Positions 32,852 to 44,723 are shown, counted from the stretch's first letter. The stretch is 64,000 bases of DNA from Straminergon stramineum (GCA_963920665.1 OY987270.1:22408019-22472018), one strand, 5' to 3'. The notes: a model not told the origin generated them from the letters alone. Numbers and translations: made by a program.

Positions 32852-34665
32852 GTTAGAGGAGGTCAGTTATCTGTAAGTGACTGATCCAGTGTTAGACCTA
32901 AATTGTGCCGTCATTTATGTCGGCCAATTTGTCCAGCCAGCGCTTAGACACTTCTGTTAAGGGGAACACCGCTGGCATGCCGGGGTCTGACAGATTATCT
33001 CAGCTTGACAATGATGGAAGTTTGATTCTGGAATCCATCCATGTCATCTCGACGAGGTCCAAACGTGGTGGGCTTGAAAGCTGGAAGTGTCGTCGTCGCT
33101 GTGCTTCATCTTATCAAAAACGTTAACTTCTCCAGTTTTGATACGCTATTTAGGGGATTCCATTAGCGTCCTCTGCTCTTACAATGAACGAAGACGACGT
33201 TTGTGTATGGCTGACTTTACCTCTGCTTCATGCACATCGTATCATGGGTGTATTCGATTCCAATTTAAAGTAACAAATTGATGGGTTCAATTTCATTTTT
33301 CTGTGCAGTTGATTGGAGTCGTTTGATATTAGTTCTTCAGTAGTTGATTTCTGTGTTGGCATTGTGCTTGCTCATCATGTTCATTGTCCTCTGCCTTGAA
33401 TTCAAGGTACAGTAGAGGATACTGCTTCTGTCATTTGGCATTCACATATGTAGGAGGTCGCTTTGGGGAGATGTATCGAGCTGTGGAGAGTTCTTTGATT
33501 ACAAGAGTTAAGAGATCAACTTTTTTTTGGCTGTCAATGTATTTATGAATTTCTTCTGCTACTTCAGAGGTGGAGGTTGAATTCGGCTCCCAGTAGATAA
33601 TTCCATTTCAATTCCCTAATTAGCGATCGCAGACATTTATTAGGCAAGTAATGTTTACATCGATTGCTAATAAGTGGCCAAACAAGTGCACAAACAGAGG
33701 AGGTGCTGTTTGTGACAGGGTCTGTGTGGGAGATTTGTATTGGGTTTCGTGCCGGCACTTGCACATCGGGCATCCAGGACAGTACTTTCAGATGCCTGTA
33801 AGGTATATGATATCCTAGCTTATGCTTTTCGCCGTTTCATAACTATTTTATTATTGTTCTGCTGGCCATACAATCACAGAAATGTGGTAAGGTGCGACAG
33901 TAGCGGTCACTTACACCGCAACCCTGGGCAGCCAGGTGATATGTGATAAAACCGTACTTTGTCAGCCATATATTCTAGCACTTCATCAGTGTGAGAGAAT
34001 TGTACAAGTACACGTCAAGGTACATTGGTACCCCGCACAACACATGCCCACCCCTCCGATTCTCTGCAAGAAGAGTCAGTGTCGTAGAGCCTACCATCAG
34101 CAAAGCATCAACGGTGGATTCAAAATTACAGAATCCTACAGCTCCACTTCCCGGCCTCAGATTGGAAACTTCCAATCGTCACTCCCTACGAAAACTCCAG
34201 CTGCAGAAAACTAGCAGGCAGTGCAACCTGCTGCTCGGAATCCAGGAAGATCTTAACATGTCTATAGGGCGATTCACCGTAGTTCACTGTAGACCACTGT
34301 AAACTTTTTGCATTCTATACACCACCTAAATTCTCTTGGAGCCGAAGATCGGAGGGTGAGTTGACAAACTCATTACATTTTTCATACCAATTTCTTCAGT
34401 CGTCTCCAATTCTTCATCTCCTGTGCTCAAGAAATTGGGCTTGGATGTCAACTGGGTTGATGAAAGCGCCGACTTGAAGGACGCTTCAGTGCTCCAATGC
34501 GCCATTGCGCCAATGCTGAGTGCATTGGATTTCAGTCACTTCGCTGGAAGCGCTAGCGCAACTGTCGAACTCGCCAACTCTCAACGAATTGGTTGGGTTT
34601 CAGCCAGACGTTACGTTCATAAAAACGGTCTCTCTCAGTGGAAACCTGACAGACAGGCGTGTGCT
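32852..34665. other. Convergent intergenic region between helicase and ENA genes
   Basis: 1.8 kb between two convergent genes, with base composition closer to the genes than to the AT-rich spacers. It should hold the 3' UTRs of both. Open frames at 32905-33126, 33936-34302 and 34423 onward have no recognisable domain; the last overlaps the ENA gene on the other strand and is a shadow frame. Confidence 0.5.
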
Positions 34666-37530
34666 TTACATGTTGTAAGGAGCCTTGATGAGCTTCCGTT
34701 TAAGCAGCTTGTAAATCTCCGACATGAAGAAGAAGACGGCGACGCTGATCATAACCATGATCCACTCCCATGTCAATCCGCCCTGCTTGAAGATCTTGGT
34801 GTTGAGCTTGGGGATGTAGAGCGTGGGAATGGGCATGACGGCGCCCAGGAACACGCTGGCCACCATCACCTTGTTCTCAAAGAAGCGGCCGCGGCCGCCG
34901 CCCTCCGTGGTGAAGAGGCTGGCGCGCAGGTGGCGGCAGTTGTAGGCATGGAACAGGATCATCCACGTAAAGGCCATTTGCACGGCGGATCGGGCGCGGA
35001 AGACGGTGTCGCATTCGCCCAGGTTGCTGGATGTGTTGCACAGCCGGGCCAGGTCGCCGTTGCCGAAGGCGTAGATAACCAGCACCCAGTTGGTGAGCGC
35101 CAGCATGCCGATGAAGGTGCCGTACACCAGGATGTCCATGAGGAGCTCTTTCGTGAAGAGGCCACGTAGGTGCGGCGGGACCTGCATGATGGTGGTCGAC
35201 GCGCGCTCGATGCCCAACGCCATGGCAGGCGGCGTGCCCGTGACGAGGTTCAGAAACAGGATTTGCACTGGCGAGAGCGGGAACACGGACGTGCCCTCGC
35301 CGTCCTTGAACCCCAACCCAATCAGAAGCACGATCACTTGCCCCACGTTCGTACTCAACAAATGCAGCACGAATTTCCGGATGTTGGAGGAGATGCGTCG
35401 CCCCTCCCCGATCGCTTGCACGATGGTGGCGAAGTTGTTGTCCGTGAGCACAATGTCGCTCGACGTCTTCGCCACGTCGCTGCCAGCGCCCATGGCGATC
35501 CCCACGTCGGCCTTCTTCAAGCTGGGCGCGTCGTTCACGCCATCGCCCGTCATGGCGGCGAACTTGTTGCGCCGATGGAGCGCGTCGATCATGCGCACCT
35601 TCGTCGCAGGCGTGCAGCGCGCGATCACCAGCGGAAGCTCTTCGAGCTCGTCCACCTCCTTCTCCGAGAGCGCGTCGAATTCCGTGGCCGTCATCACGGA
35701 CTGGGAAATGGGCACGACCACACGCGGGTGTGCCGCTCTTCTGGAGCCCGTCACGGGCTCCAGAATGCCCACCTCCCTCGCAATCGACAGTGCCGTCGCT
35801 TTGTGGTCGCCCGTCAGCATGTGCACCGAAATCCCCGCGCGATGGCATTGCCGAACCGAAGGCTCAGACTCCGTTCGCGGCGTGTCCCGGATTCCTACCA
35901 ACCCGAGAAACGTCAAGCGCTGCTCGACCTCCTCGCGCTCCCACTTCGCCACGGGCTTGCCGAACTCCTCCTCGGAGACGCGTCGGTAGGCGATGCTTAA
36001 AACGCGAAGCCCCTGCTTCGCCATCGCCTCCTGCTGCTCTGCCACGAGCTCCATGAATTCCTCGTTGATTCCCCGGACATCACCCGTCGGGTCCATCACA
36101 TTGTCACAGATCTTGAGCACGACCTCCGCGCCCTTGGTGTAAACGTCTTGGATGGCTTTGTCCGCCCCCTGGCACACCATGCTCATGCGCTTAGTGTCGG
36201 AGCTGAAAGGAAACTCCTCCACGGGCTCCTTGAGTTTGCGCAGCATGGGTTTCCCCATCTGCATTTTGTAAGCGAACACCTGCAGCGCGATCTCCGTGGG
36301 GTCGCCCCACACTTTCCCCTCCGAGGCTTCCACAATGTTCGCCGTGTTGCAGAGCGCACAGCACTCCACCAGCGTTCGAAAATTCACGCCCTGCAAGGCG
36401 GCTTCTCGCGCGACATTGCGGTCCTGAGAGGAAAGCTCACCCTCGGTTTCGTACGCCTGCCCGCCCATGGTGTACTCCGTGTCAGGGATCCACACATTCG
36501 TGACCACCATCTTGCCCTCCGTCAAGGTGCCCGTCTTGTCCGAGCAGATATTCGTCACCGCTTGCAGCGACTCCAGCGCCACCAGCTTGCGTACCAGCGC
36601 ATGGTGCTGAGCCATCCGCCGCACGCCCAGCGCCTGAACAATAGTGATCACAGCAATCAGCCCCTCAGGGATGATGGCAATCGCAATTGCGATGGCGTAG
36701 ATGATGATCTCCGTGTTGAACCGGAACTTGTTCACGGCGAACACGATGAGCGCCAGGATGAGTGCTATGAAGAGCAGCACATACGCCATCATGTTGAGCT
36801 TCCGCTGCATGGGAGTCGACTGCGTGGGAGTCTCATTGATCGCATGGGAGATTTTCCCAATCTCCGAGTTCATGCCCGTGGAAACGATGATCCCTTTGCC
36901 GCGCCCCTTCACGACGGTCGTACTGGAGTAGCACATGTTGGTTCTGTCGCCAATCGTGACGTCCTTGGAGCCCGCAATGGGCTCGACGGTCTTCAACGAC
37001 GGCACGGCCTCGCCCGTGAGCAGCGCTTCGTCAACTTCCAAATTCAAAACCTCCACGAGGCGACAATCCGCAGGGATAATGTCTCCCACCTCGAACGTCA
37101 TCAAATCCCCGGGGACGGCCTCCCCACTGGAGATTCGGTGCTGCACACCCTCGCGAATCACTTTCGCTGACGGCGACGCCATCTTCCGGAGCGCGTCCAT
37201 CGTCTTCTCCGCACGGTATTCCTGGATGAATCCCACAACCGTGTTGAACCCAATTACGAGCACCAGCACCCCACCCTCGGCGTAATCCGTCACGGCGAAC
37301 GACACGATCATGGCCAGGATGAGCACGGCCGTCAGGCCGTTCGCCACCTGCCGCAGCAGAATCTTCCATGGATTCACGCCCGTTTGCCCCCGCAGCTCAT
37401 TGCGACCATGCTGCTTCAGCAATTGCGTCGCTTTGACCTCCGTAATCCCCCGGTCCAAATCACACCCCAGCGCCGCGCATACATCCTCAAAGGATCTGCT
37501 ATGCGTGTCGCCTGACAGGACCTGCGCCAT
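34666..37530 (-). CDS. ENA: ENA-type sodium P-ATPase (P-type IID)
   Basis: The 954-aa protein starts at the ATG at 37530; the frame is open one codon upstream (TTG). Positions are counted from the ATG. Domains in order: cytosolic N-terminus with the cation-ATPase N-domain (residues ~12-60), M1-M2 (~62-103), actuator domain with LLTGEAVPSLKT (~170-182), M3-M4 (~248-298) with the IPEGL ion-site motif (~287-291), phosphorylation motif SDKTGTLT with catalytic Asp331, nucleotide-binding KGAEVV (~466-471), hinge TGDGVNDAPS (~661-670), then M5-M10 to the C-terminus. The run GVNPWKILLRQVANGLTAVL and the overall wording match bryophyte ENA proteins best. ENA pumps export Na+ (and K+) at the plasma membrane at high salt or alkaline pH. 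Bryophytes keep them and seed plants rely on SOS1. No intron interrupts it. A TATA-like TTATATAA lies at 38106-38113 upstream, so the 5' leader may be long or spliced. Confidence 0.95.
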   Translation of the reverse strand: MAQVLSGDTHSRSFEDVCAALGCDLDRGITEVKATQLLKQHGRNELRGQTGVNPWKILLRQVANGLTAVLILAMIVSFAVTDYAEGGVLVLVIGFNTVVGFIQEYRAEKTMDALRKMASPSAKVIREGVQHRISSGEAVPGDLMTFEVGDIIPADCRLVEVLNLEVDEALLTGEAVPSLKTVEPIAGSKDVTIGDRTNMCYSSTTVVKGRGKGIIVSTGMNSEIGKISHAINETPTQSTPMQRKLNMMAYVLLFIALILALIVFAVNKFRFNTEIIIYAIAIAIAIIPEGLIAVITIVQALGVRRMAQHHALVRKLVALESLQAVTNICSDKTGTLTEGKMVVTNVWIPDTEYTMGGQAYETEGELSSQDRNVAREAALQGVNFRTLVECCALCNTANIVEASEGKVWGDPTEIALQVFAYKMQMGKPMLRKLKEPVEEFPFSSDTKRMSMVCQGADKAIQDVYTKGAEVVLKICDNVMDPTGDVRGINEEFMELVAEQQEAMAKQGLRVLSIAYRRVSEEEFGKPVAKWEREEVEQRLTFLGLVGIRDTPRTESEPSVRQCHRAGISVHMLTGDHKATALSIAREVGILEPVTGSRRAAHPRVVVPISQSVMTATEFDALSEKEVDELEELPLVIARCTPATKVRMIDALHRRNKFAAMTGDGVNDAPSLKKADVGIAMGAGSDVAKTSSDIVLTDNNFATIVQAIGEGRRISSNIRKFVLHLLSTNVGQVIVLLIGLGFKDGEGTSVFPLSPVQILFLNLVTGTPPAMALGIERASTTIMQVPPHLRGLFTKELLMDILVYGTFIGMLALTNWVLVIYAFGNGDLARLCNTSSNLGECDTVFRARSAVQMAFTWMILFHAYNCRHLRASLFTTEGGGRGRFFENKVMVASVFLGAVMPIPTLYIPKLNTKIFKQGGLTWEWIMVMISVAVFFFMSEIYKLLKRKLIKAPYNM

Positions 37531-38900
37531 CAAACGTGAGCCTCTTCAACTTCCCAGTCCGTCGTCACCCCGAATGCCAGCTGTGAAAAACTCGTACCCA
37601 GCTCAATCGCCCGAAGCTGCAGCGACAAATTCAGAAAGTGACAATTGTGCACGATGGAAGTAGTCTTATGATCCCTCAGGCATTTCGTGACAGCGGCACA
37701 TGTGTCAATTGAAGCAAAGCTGGGGACGGTGGTGGATCTTCTTCACTCCAGTCTTGGGGTCAACCACCGCTAATCCCTAGATCTAAACCCACCAACTCCG
37801 TTCCTAGCTCGTCTTCACAAGCTTCGATCGACACCAGATTACGAATATTCCGGCGGAAGTTTTTACCTACCGCTGTTGGTTGTGGTTAAGGTATTTGCCT
37901 GGCTTGGGATTGCTGCACTTGCACCATGTGTTGCGTTCCCAGCCTCTGGCTATCTGCATATTTAGAATTTATTAGAATGCCGCTACCTCCACGGCGAGCT
38001 TTGCATGTGTAGAGTTTCCGTCGCATTTTCTGGCTTGCTGCTATCCGTTTCTACCCTTGCCTACTAATTTACGGCCAGCTGTTAGTTCGAGGAGTTGGGA
38101 ACCCCTTATATAACTCTGCATTTTGTGCTATGCTTGTGTTCTACTGTACACACTCAGACAACTGTGAGTGAACTCGTGCCATTTTACTATTTGTAGTTCT
38201 AAAGTGCTAGACAATCACTCACCGGTGTGAGCGTAAAAGTCACGAGCATCCTGCAGTTGTGGTAAAAGAATTGGCGGCGCTGGAGGCGTGCTGGGGGAAA
38301 TCGAAGCCAAGACTCCACATTAGTGGTGACGATGCCAATCTTTTGTACGTTGTCTACGAAAGGAATGGAAGTTATCCAACGAGGAATGTGCGACTTCGCT
38401 AGTTTTTTGTTTCTCTTCAAAGTCTTTTCGCCCTTTCGTGGGGGTTGATTCCTCTTGTTCATTCTGTTCTGTCAACCATGGACGTAAAATCCAATTCGTT
38501 CCGAAAAAGAGAAACCAAACGGTGCACACGGCTGGCTGACATTCCTTGAACGGAGTCTTCTCGATATGGGCACAAGTCCCGGATTTCTCGAATTCGTACA
38601 AGGCAAGATTCCAGGGAGTAGGTGACGGAAGCAAAGTGTATAATATAAATAGAAAGGTAGACACGTGCATAAACCCCATTGGCAGAATGGGAAGATGCGG
38701 TGGCATCCGGGGAGGTTGCTATCGTGTTGTCTCACCGAATATAGCAGTTGCGTGGACTGCTGCCTCCGTACGCAGTAGGTAGACCGGTAATTCCCTTTCT
38801 TGCACGGCAACTGTACTGCCTACAATTAATGTACTTGTCACAGAATAGCATGCTCTGCCTCGACTACAATCTTGACTTTGGCCCTTCACATAAAGTTCCT
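37531..38900. other. ENA upstream region
   Basis: This probably holds the promoter and 5' UTR of the minus-strand ENA gene. Several short open frames (for example 38320-38706 and 38472-38810, minus) have no recognisable domain. No convincing salt-response element was identified by eye. Confidence 0.4.
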
Positions 38901-38984
38901 GCGGTATGGCTGACGAGGCACCACCTGAGCTGAATTCGAATTCCTCTAACGTTAATTACCCATGTGCGGATTGTCTGTTTCGTT

Positions 38985-39305
38985 CAAGAAACTTTGCAGG
39001 CAATTGCTTACATTTCCACGGCGAAGTTAGTTTACTCGAGAGTTTCTATCGTCCAAGGGAATCAACATTGCCGAAGCTGTCATCTGTCGAAATTGTTTCT
39101 TCCGGTACTAGCACCAGCTAACTGACTAATAGTAGAAAGACTTGGAGACAGGGAGGGCTTTTCTAGAAAACTTTGCTGGCAATGGGCCAATGGCTTACAT
39201 ATGGCAAAGTTAATCACATGAGAGTTTCGAAGCTTTCATCTGTCAAAATCGTTACTTCCGGTAACACCGGCTAACTATCCAATAGCAGAAAGACTTGGAG
39301 TTTTT
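38985..39305 (+). repeat. Diverged tandem duplication of ~150 bp
   Basis: The segment starting AACTTTGCAGGCAATTGC near 38990 recurs near 39169 as AACTTTGCTGGCAAT. Both continue with GGCTTACAT/GCTTACATTT, (C)GAGAGTTTC, GAAGCT(G/T)TCATCTGTC, TTCCGGTA, CCGGCTAACT or CAGCTAACT and GCAGAAAGACTTGGAG-like ends. The first copy overlaps a 71-codon open frame (38906-39121) that the second copy does not preserve, so coding function is unlikely. Confidence 0.6.
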
Positions 39306-41785
39306 TGACAGAGACTCTATGGCTGTGATCCTCATTGAATCCAAGGGACGAATCGCCACTGGCGCCGCTTCGCAGGAAGGACGTCTACGGCCAGATGGAA
39401 ATGTAGGTATATAACAGACTCTTCACGTACTCTTCACGTACACCAACTACGTAGTATTACTTTAATAGTTGGAGTCTAAGCTTATCTAGGTATATGATAC
39501 TTATAACCGATATTTTGGAATGCTGGCAGCTGTGTAGATTCATCCCGCCTGGTCAACCTTTGCTTCCAAAGTTTGTAGAACCCATGCCAGCCGTTACATT
39601 CTTCTCCCGCAAGAGAAGACAAATGCTCACACGTGGGCTGCGACGACCCCCAGCAAGAAATGTGCTGGTGTGCATTTCGCTCGAATTGGTGTGCATTCCT
39701 CCAATTGCCTGTGCTTCTCGTGTGCAGCCGGAAGCTGAAATTGGCCAGTGTTCAGCCCTTGGAGGTGAATATCCTAGCTACTTCAAGGATTGCTTGGTTG
39801 ATACTGAAATTTTAGCACGATGATAATCTGCTGGAGTAGATTGAATTAGCGATAATGGTGATTTGGGGACGATCACCTGCACGAGTGTACATTGTATTAG
39901 CAGTTTCTAGTGATTTTGACTAAGTTTCTTGTGATTGTATTGGTTTTCAATCTAGACCCCTAAGTTTTAGTAGTCAATGAAAGAACTGCTTGCGCATCGC
40001 AGTGTATTTTGGCAATTTGGAAATTGCACATCATTCGAACTCCATATACGGTCCGTTAGTGGATTCACAAGGAATTTATGGACAATTCCCCTCTTACGGT
40101 AAAAACACTTATTGAGAATCTCTTAGGTGGGTTCACATGTGTATAATCTTTTCTGAATCCCCTTAAGTTTGTAGAGGTTCACTTTATTCTCCAGTAGCAC
40201 TCTATTCATCATTCGGAACATGAACTTTGGGGATCCGGGGATAAGAACTGAATTTGATTCAAAAAAACTTGAAGACTTCTAGAATCTTTGAATTCTTTAA
40301 ACTCTACAGAAATTCGAATTTTCTGTACTTAATTGAACAGATTTGGAGATTTGAAGTTCGAAAATCTATAAATTACATTGATTGGGCATGTTCACTGAAG
40401 TCTACACCAAAGTTGGATTTCAAAGAAAAGAATGTACATTCTAAAAGATCTGAATTTTCAAGCTTTTCATTTGGAGGTGGTTGACTTAGTCATGTAACAC
40501 CTAAAAAAGGGTACTTAATCCCCCCGTAATATCAACAAAATCCCCAATGAACTCACTTTCCTCTTAACCATAAAATCCCCATTCTAGAAGACAGTGAAAA
40601 TTTCAAATCCCCTCAGCTTGGTCCGGGGAAATGCTGCATTTCCTAACTTTGTGGGGAACTGAATCTTAACTCAGAGGTAATTCATGGCCTATCTGCTGTT
40701 CAAAGCTGTGAACTGGATCAGTTGACGTGGTATGTTGGATGAGTTTTATGCATTTTATGGTGGAGTGAGTGCAAAGTGTTTGAAATTAACATGGCCAAGT
40801 TTTCAAGGAATGTTAGTTGTGCACTACCAAATTCCACTAGCAATTCTGAATCCAACAGGTCAGTTTGATCATGAATTAGAATTTTGAGAGAACACGGTAC
40901 TTGTGGTGCAAGTAAGCATCACCCATTGATGCAGAATGTGATACTAATTGACATCTATGTCAGCAATAATAGTTTCATTCTTTTTTCTTATTAATATTAG
41001 TACATCATATTTTTTTCCTGTGCTATTCTGTGTCACAGTAGGTGGGTAATTGAAACTTGCTGATATGAGATCAAAAGCCAATTGAAAGGTCTATAGTTTG
41101 AGAAATGGTCAGCCAGAAGAAGTTTTGTGGCATTAAGGAGAAGGCACCCATAACCGATCAAATAAGGAATTCTGGACATGATATGGAGTAGTGCAAGGCA
41201 AAGCAAATATTTTCAAAGGGGCAATGATAGAAATGATGGAGATTGCAAAAAAATTGGTAATTTTATCACTTGAAGTGAATTACTATGAATTTTGAAAGCT
41301 AAAAGTTGGTTTAGACCCATGTCCAATGTCTAAAGTCTTCCAAAACCACTCAATTGGAGGCACTCAAGATGAGGGACATGTGTCATGGTACCCAGACATG
41401 CAAAATGAGAAACATGTGTCATTTTTTGAAAAACAAAAATGAGTCCCAACTTCTCCTGAATTTCAAACATCCTATTGATTGCTGATGGGGTGCTTGTTGG
41501 TAATGGGTGCCTTCACCTCATTCCTGCACTGATGTTGATACAATCAGCTGAATTGGCTGCCGCCTTCATTGAGGTGATTGTAGGAAAAATAGTAGTTACA
41601 TTACCTGTGAGCTTTACAGCAACAAATTGAGTCTGGTACTATTTGTACAGTACAAGTGATCTACAATTTCAAGACACCACAGGTTGGCCATGGCACTGCA
41701 ATGGTGCATCCTGACACCAAGTTTCAAGTATCACTTGCCTTGGTTGTAAGAAAAGCAACAATTTCTTTTGTTCAAAATCAGAGCA
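39306..41785. other. Intergenic stretch without recognised genes
   Basis: No known domain was found in either strand. Open frames at 39494-39823 and 41656-41895 are unrecognised. Composition drifts from mixed to AT-rich along the stretch. Confidence 0.4.
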
Positions 41786-42281
41786 TTAATCCCTCAAGGC
41801 CCAAGCAGTTTCTGTACTTTTCCACAAGTTTGAACTTTGATTGGCAGTATGCATTGTACATCAAGCTTATTACACGATGTCAATTGTACTTTTGAACTTC
41901 CCCATTCAACATGTACATCAGAATATGAAATTCACTTAGATATACTTCTTAGAATTTAGGGAAATGAAGTTCTAACTTTGACTTGTTGAACAGGTCAGAG
42001 GCTCAAAACAGGCTCCTTGGGCCTTCAGGGGTTAATCCTTCAAGACCCAAGGAGCGTGTTTTGGACCTCTCACTTGTTCAACAGGTTAAAGTTAGAACTT
42101 CATTTCCCTAAATTCTAAGAAGTATATCTAAGTGAATTTCATATTCTGATGTACATGTTGAATGGGGAAGTTCAAAAGTACAATTGACATCGTGTAATAA
42201 GCTTGATGTACAATGCATACTGCCAATCAAAGTTCAAACTTGTGGAAAAGTACAGAAACTGCTTGGGCCTTAAGGGGTTAA
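41786..42281. repeat. 496-bp near-perfect palindrome: two 250-bp TTAA elements head to head
   Basis: The arm 41786-42035 is the reverse complement of 42032-42281. The two 250-bp arms share the central TTAA (42032-42035). Apart from the first few bases, the outer ~180 bp of the arms look identical; mismatches cluster in the inner ~65 bp. Each arm by itself has TTAA plus inverted termini (TCCCTCAAGGCCCAAG and, reversed, CCCCTGAAGGCCCAAG), so the structure can be read as two small TTAA elements inserted in opposite orientation or as one foldback element. A transcript across it would fold into a long hairpin. Confidence 0.85.
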
Positions 42282-43621
42282 TGTGTGACAATTGATTTTG
42301 CAATTGATTTGAATTTTATATGTAAATTATAGCAAATATCGATTCCAATCATGCATGAAGAGCATATCAATCTAGCCATTTGATCTAAGCTTAGTGAGTC
42401 ACTAGTGCAAACCTACTATTGAAATAACACTAAAAACTTGGTTTTAGAAACAAGTTTACCTTAGGTGCAATTATCTTACAACAACTCCCAAGTAAGCAAT
42501 CTTGAAGCATGATCATTTTCATTCCCATGTTTTCATTCTAATAAATAGAGATTGTATATGATCTACAAAGGAAATACTTAATGCGCAATAATATTGAGGC
42601 TTTCATTCCACAAGCATGTGTTTAATTTAGAACATCATCACTCCAACTTTGAAATGACTCTATAAATATAAATATATATATATATATATATATGGCTACC
42701 TTTTGATTGGTGTGAAATTAGAACTTTAGATTACAATTATTGATAGCACTTTAAAAATAACATTTAAATATTTAATCAAGACAAGAAATTTTGGAAGTTA
42801 GAGCTTGAACAACTAAAATAGAGCTCATTAGAAGCAAGTTGAAAGATTAAAAAAATATAATTTATATGTGCAACAAATATGCCTAAGAAAGGAAAAACTT
42901 GAATTAGCTCAACAAATTTCAAAAATAAAACTATTTGGATGAAGAAAGGATATCTTCTTTGCCCTCGAGTCATTAAATTTTTTTTGGATACAAATTATGT
43001 TTTAGTTAAATATTGAAATATTAAACAATTGATATATCTTGCACTAATTGAGTTAACTTAGTTAGTAGTAATCAATTCTAATAAAGACTCTACCAATCTA
43101 CCTAGGATAATCCTTTACTTTACTTGTTCTATATTCCACCCAAAGGATATGGAGAGCCCAATTGAGAGCATACCAGTTATTGAGTATTATGGGATATAAT
43201 GCCAAGTCTCATAATTCATTACAAACATTTATGTTTGTATTTTTTGTAAATTTAAGGCTATGAAACTTAGAAAGAAGGCATTATGAATTTTATCGTTTTT
43301 CTTATTATCCAATGGAATGGTGACAAATCTACCTCAAAACTTGACTTGACAATAATATGTGTCTCTAATGTCCTTGGGCATGTTGGTCATAGGCTTTGGA
43401 TGCTTCTAGACACATGATTTGATTTTATACATGATTTATGGCAATGTTTGCAATGCATATTTGAAGGGTTGCACTTCAATGAGTAATTTTGGATGAACAT
43501 GGATTCCAGTGTAAAATTACTCTCTTTGATGAATACATTTTCACTCAATGTAGTACCATCTTGAATGACACTACATGAGGGAGACATATGATAAGCTTCT
43601 AGCCATAGTTGTCACATCATG
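42282..43621. other. AT-rich non-coding stretch
   Basis: No gene was recognised. A (TA)n run lies at 42669-42693. Minus-strand open frames at 42776-42973 and 43387-43587 have no known domain. Confidence 0.4.
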
Positions 43622-44079
43622 TAAGGTAAAGCAACCCATTGTAGTCACCTAAAGAATGACCCAATTATGGGTTTTTTCAATATGTGAGATTTTGGCCACA
43701 ATGCATGTCTTACATGATAGCAATGGAGGGATTAGTGACTCCATTAGGAACCTCCAATTTTTTAGTATGAATTCATTCTAAGAATTGACTTTCTAGGCCT
43801 TCCATGTTAGAGAATATTATGACTACTTTAGGTGAATAAGATGAGCATCATGGATTCTAATTTTGTTGGTTCTGGGGTAGTCTACAGACTTTTGTGGGCC
43901 ATGATCCACTAATCACTTCAAAAATTCATAGCAAATTCATACTTTGTCAAAAAAAATACATTTTCAATTGCTCTCACTATTTATCACACTTGTCTTTCTT
44001 TGGGGAAAAAATTGAAAAATTTCAGCAAACATCATGAGGCCAAACTCCTAATTTTGACCACAATGGGTGCTTTACCATA
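43622..44079 (+). mobile_element. TA-flanked MITE G1 (458 bp)
   Basis: It starts TA-AGGTAAAGCAACCCATTG and ends CAATGGGTGCTTTACCA-TA, giving ~20-bp imperfect TIRs flanked by TA. The interior matches G2 (61143-61686), for example GACTACTTTAGGTGA, TGGGGTAGTCTAC and AATTGCTCTCA. TA target duplications point to a Tc1/mariner-type non-autonomous element (inference from target site). Confidence 0.7.
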
Positions 44080-44149
44080 GGTCAAGGTCACCAAATGTGT
44101 TCGTTGGGTAGACAAATCAGATGATCCCACCAATGTCGCAACCTTGCTT

Positions 44150-44600
44150 CTAAGGCATACGACCCATTTGCAACCACTTAAGCAATTACGCATATATGGA
44201 GCTTGGGATTCTTGAGTGGGGAAATTTTCTTGTGTAAGGTAAGAGCACCCAAAAGCGTCAAAATCCACATAGCATAATCATTTCAGGTTGTAAATGTAAG
44301 TAAACAGTACATGGCTTATTTGTTTTGACCTAAAATGATAAGAGGTGTACTGTCCACCTACATTTATGTTCTAGAATAAAACCTTGACTTAGAATCTCAC
44401 ACTTTTAGGTGCAGGGACACTTTAGGGTGCTCTTACCTTACAAAAATAGAGTTGGGAAGGATTCTATATTTTTTCATAATTTTATTTCTCAAAACGTAAT
44501 TACTCTGAATTTTTAGCTTAAGATTCTGTTCAACCCATATTGATCATATAGATTTCTGTATTTCCAACCAAGGGCTGGTTGCAAAATCGACCAAGGGTTG
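44150..44600. repeat. Foldback-type repeat H, copy 2, split by MITE F
   Basis: Its left part (ACCCATTTGCAACCACTTAA to GGGGAAATTTTCTTGTG) and right part (CAAAAATAGAGTTGG to TTAAGATTCTGTTC) match the arms of H1 (45189-45626). Between them lies the complete MITE F. The right limit is uncertain. Confidence 0.6.
44235..44440. mobile_element. TA-flanked MITE F (206 bp), nested in repeat H
   Basis: It starts TA-AGGTAAGAGCACCC and ends with the exact reverse complement followed by TA. TIRs are perfect for 16 bp including the TA (18 bp counting the bases just outside) and extend further with two mismatches (AAAGCGTC / AAAGTGTC). The host repeat H1 has the empty site: GTGTGCAGAAATAG, against GTG-TA-[element]-TA-CAAAAATAG here. 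Length agrees if one TA is removed. Confidence 0.75.
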
Positions 44601-44723
44601 GTTGCAATATTGACAGTCCTGGAGCCTATCATAATGTGCCACAACTACATTTGGAACTGTGCCACAATTAATCACTACTCCTGTCTACATGATCAGGAAG
44701 AACTGTAGTCTACAGGGCAGAAA

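Noticed and set aside
34423..37170. Long open frames on the plus strand and in other minus-strand frames across the ENA gene
   Set aside because: They arise from the GC-rich codon use of the ENA gene and have no recognisable domain.
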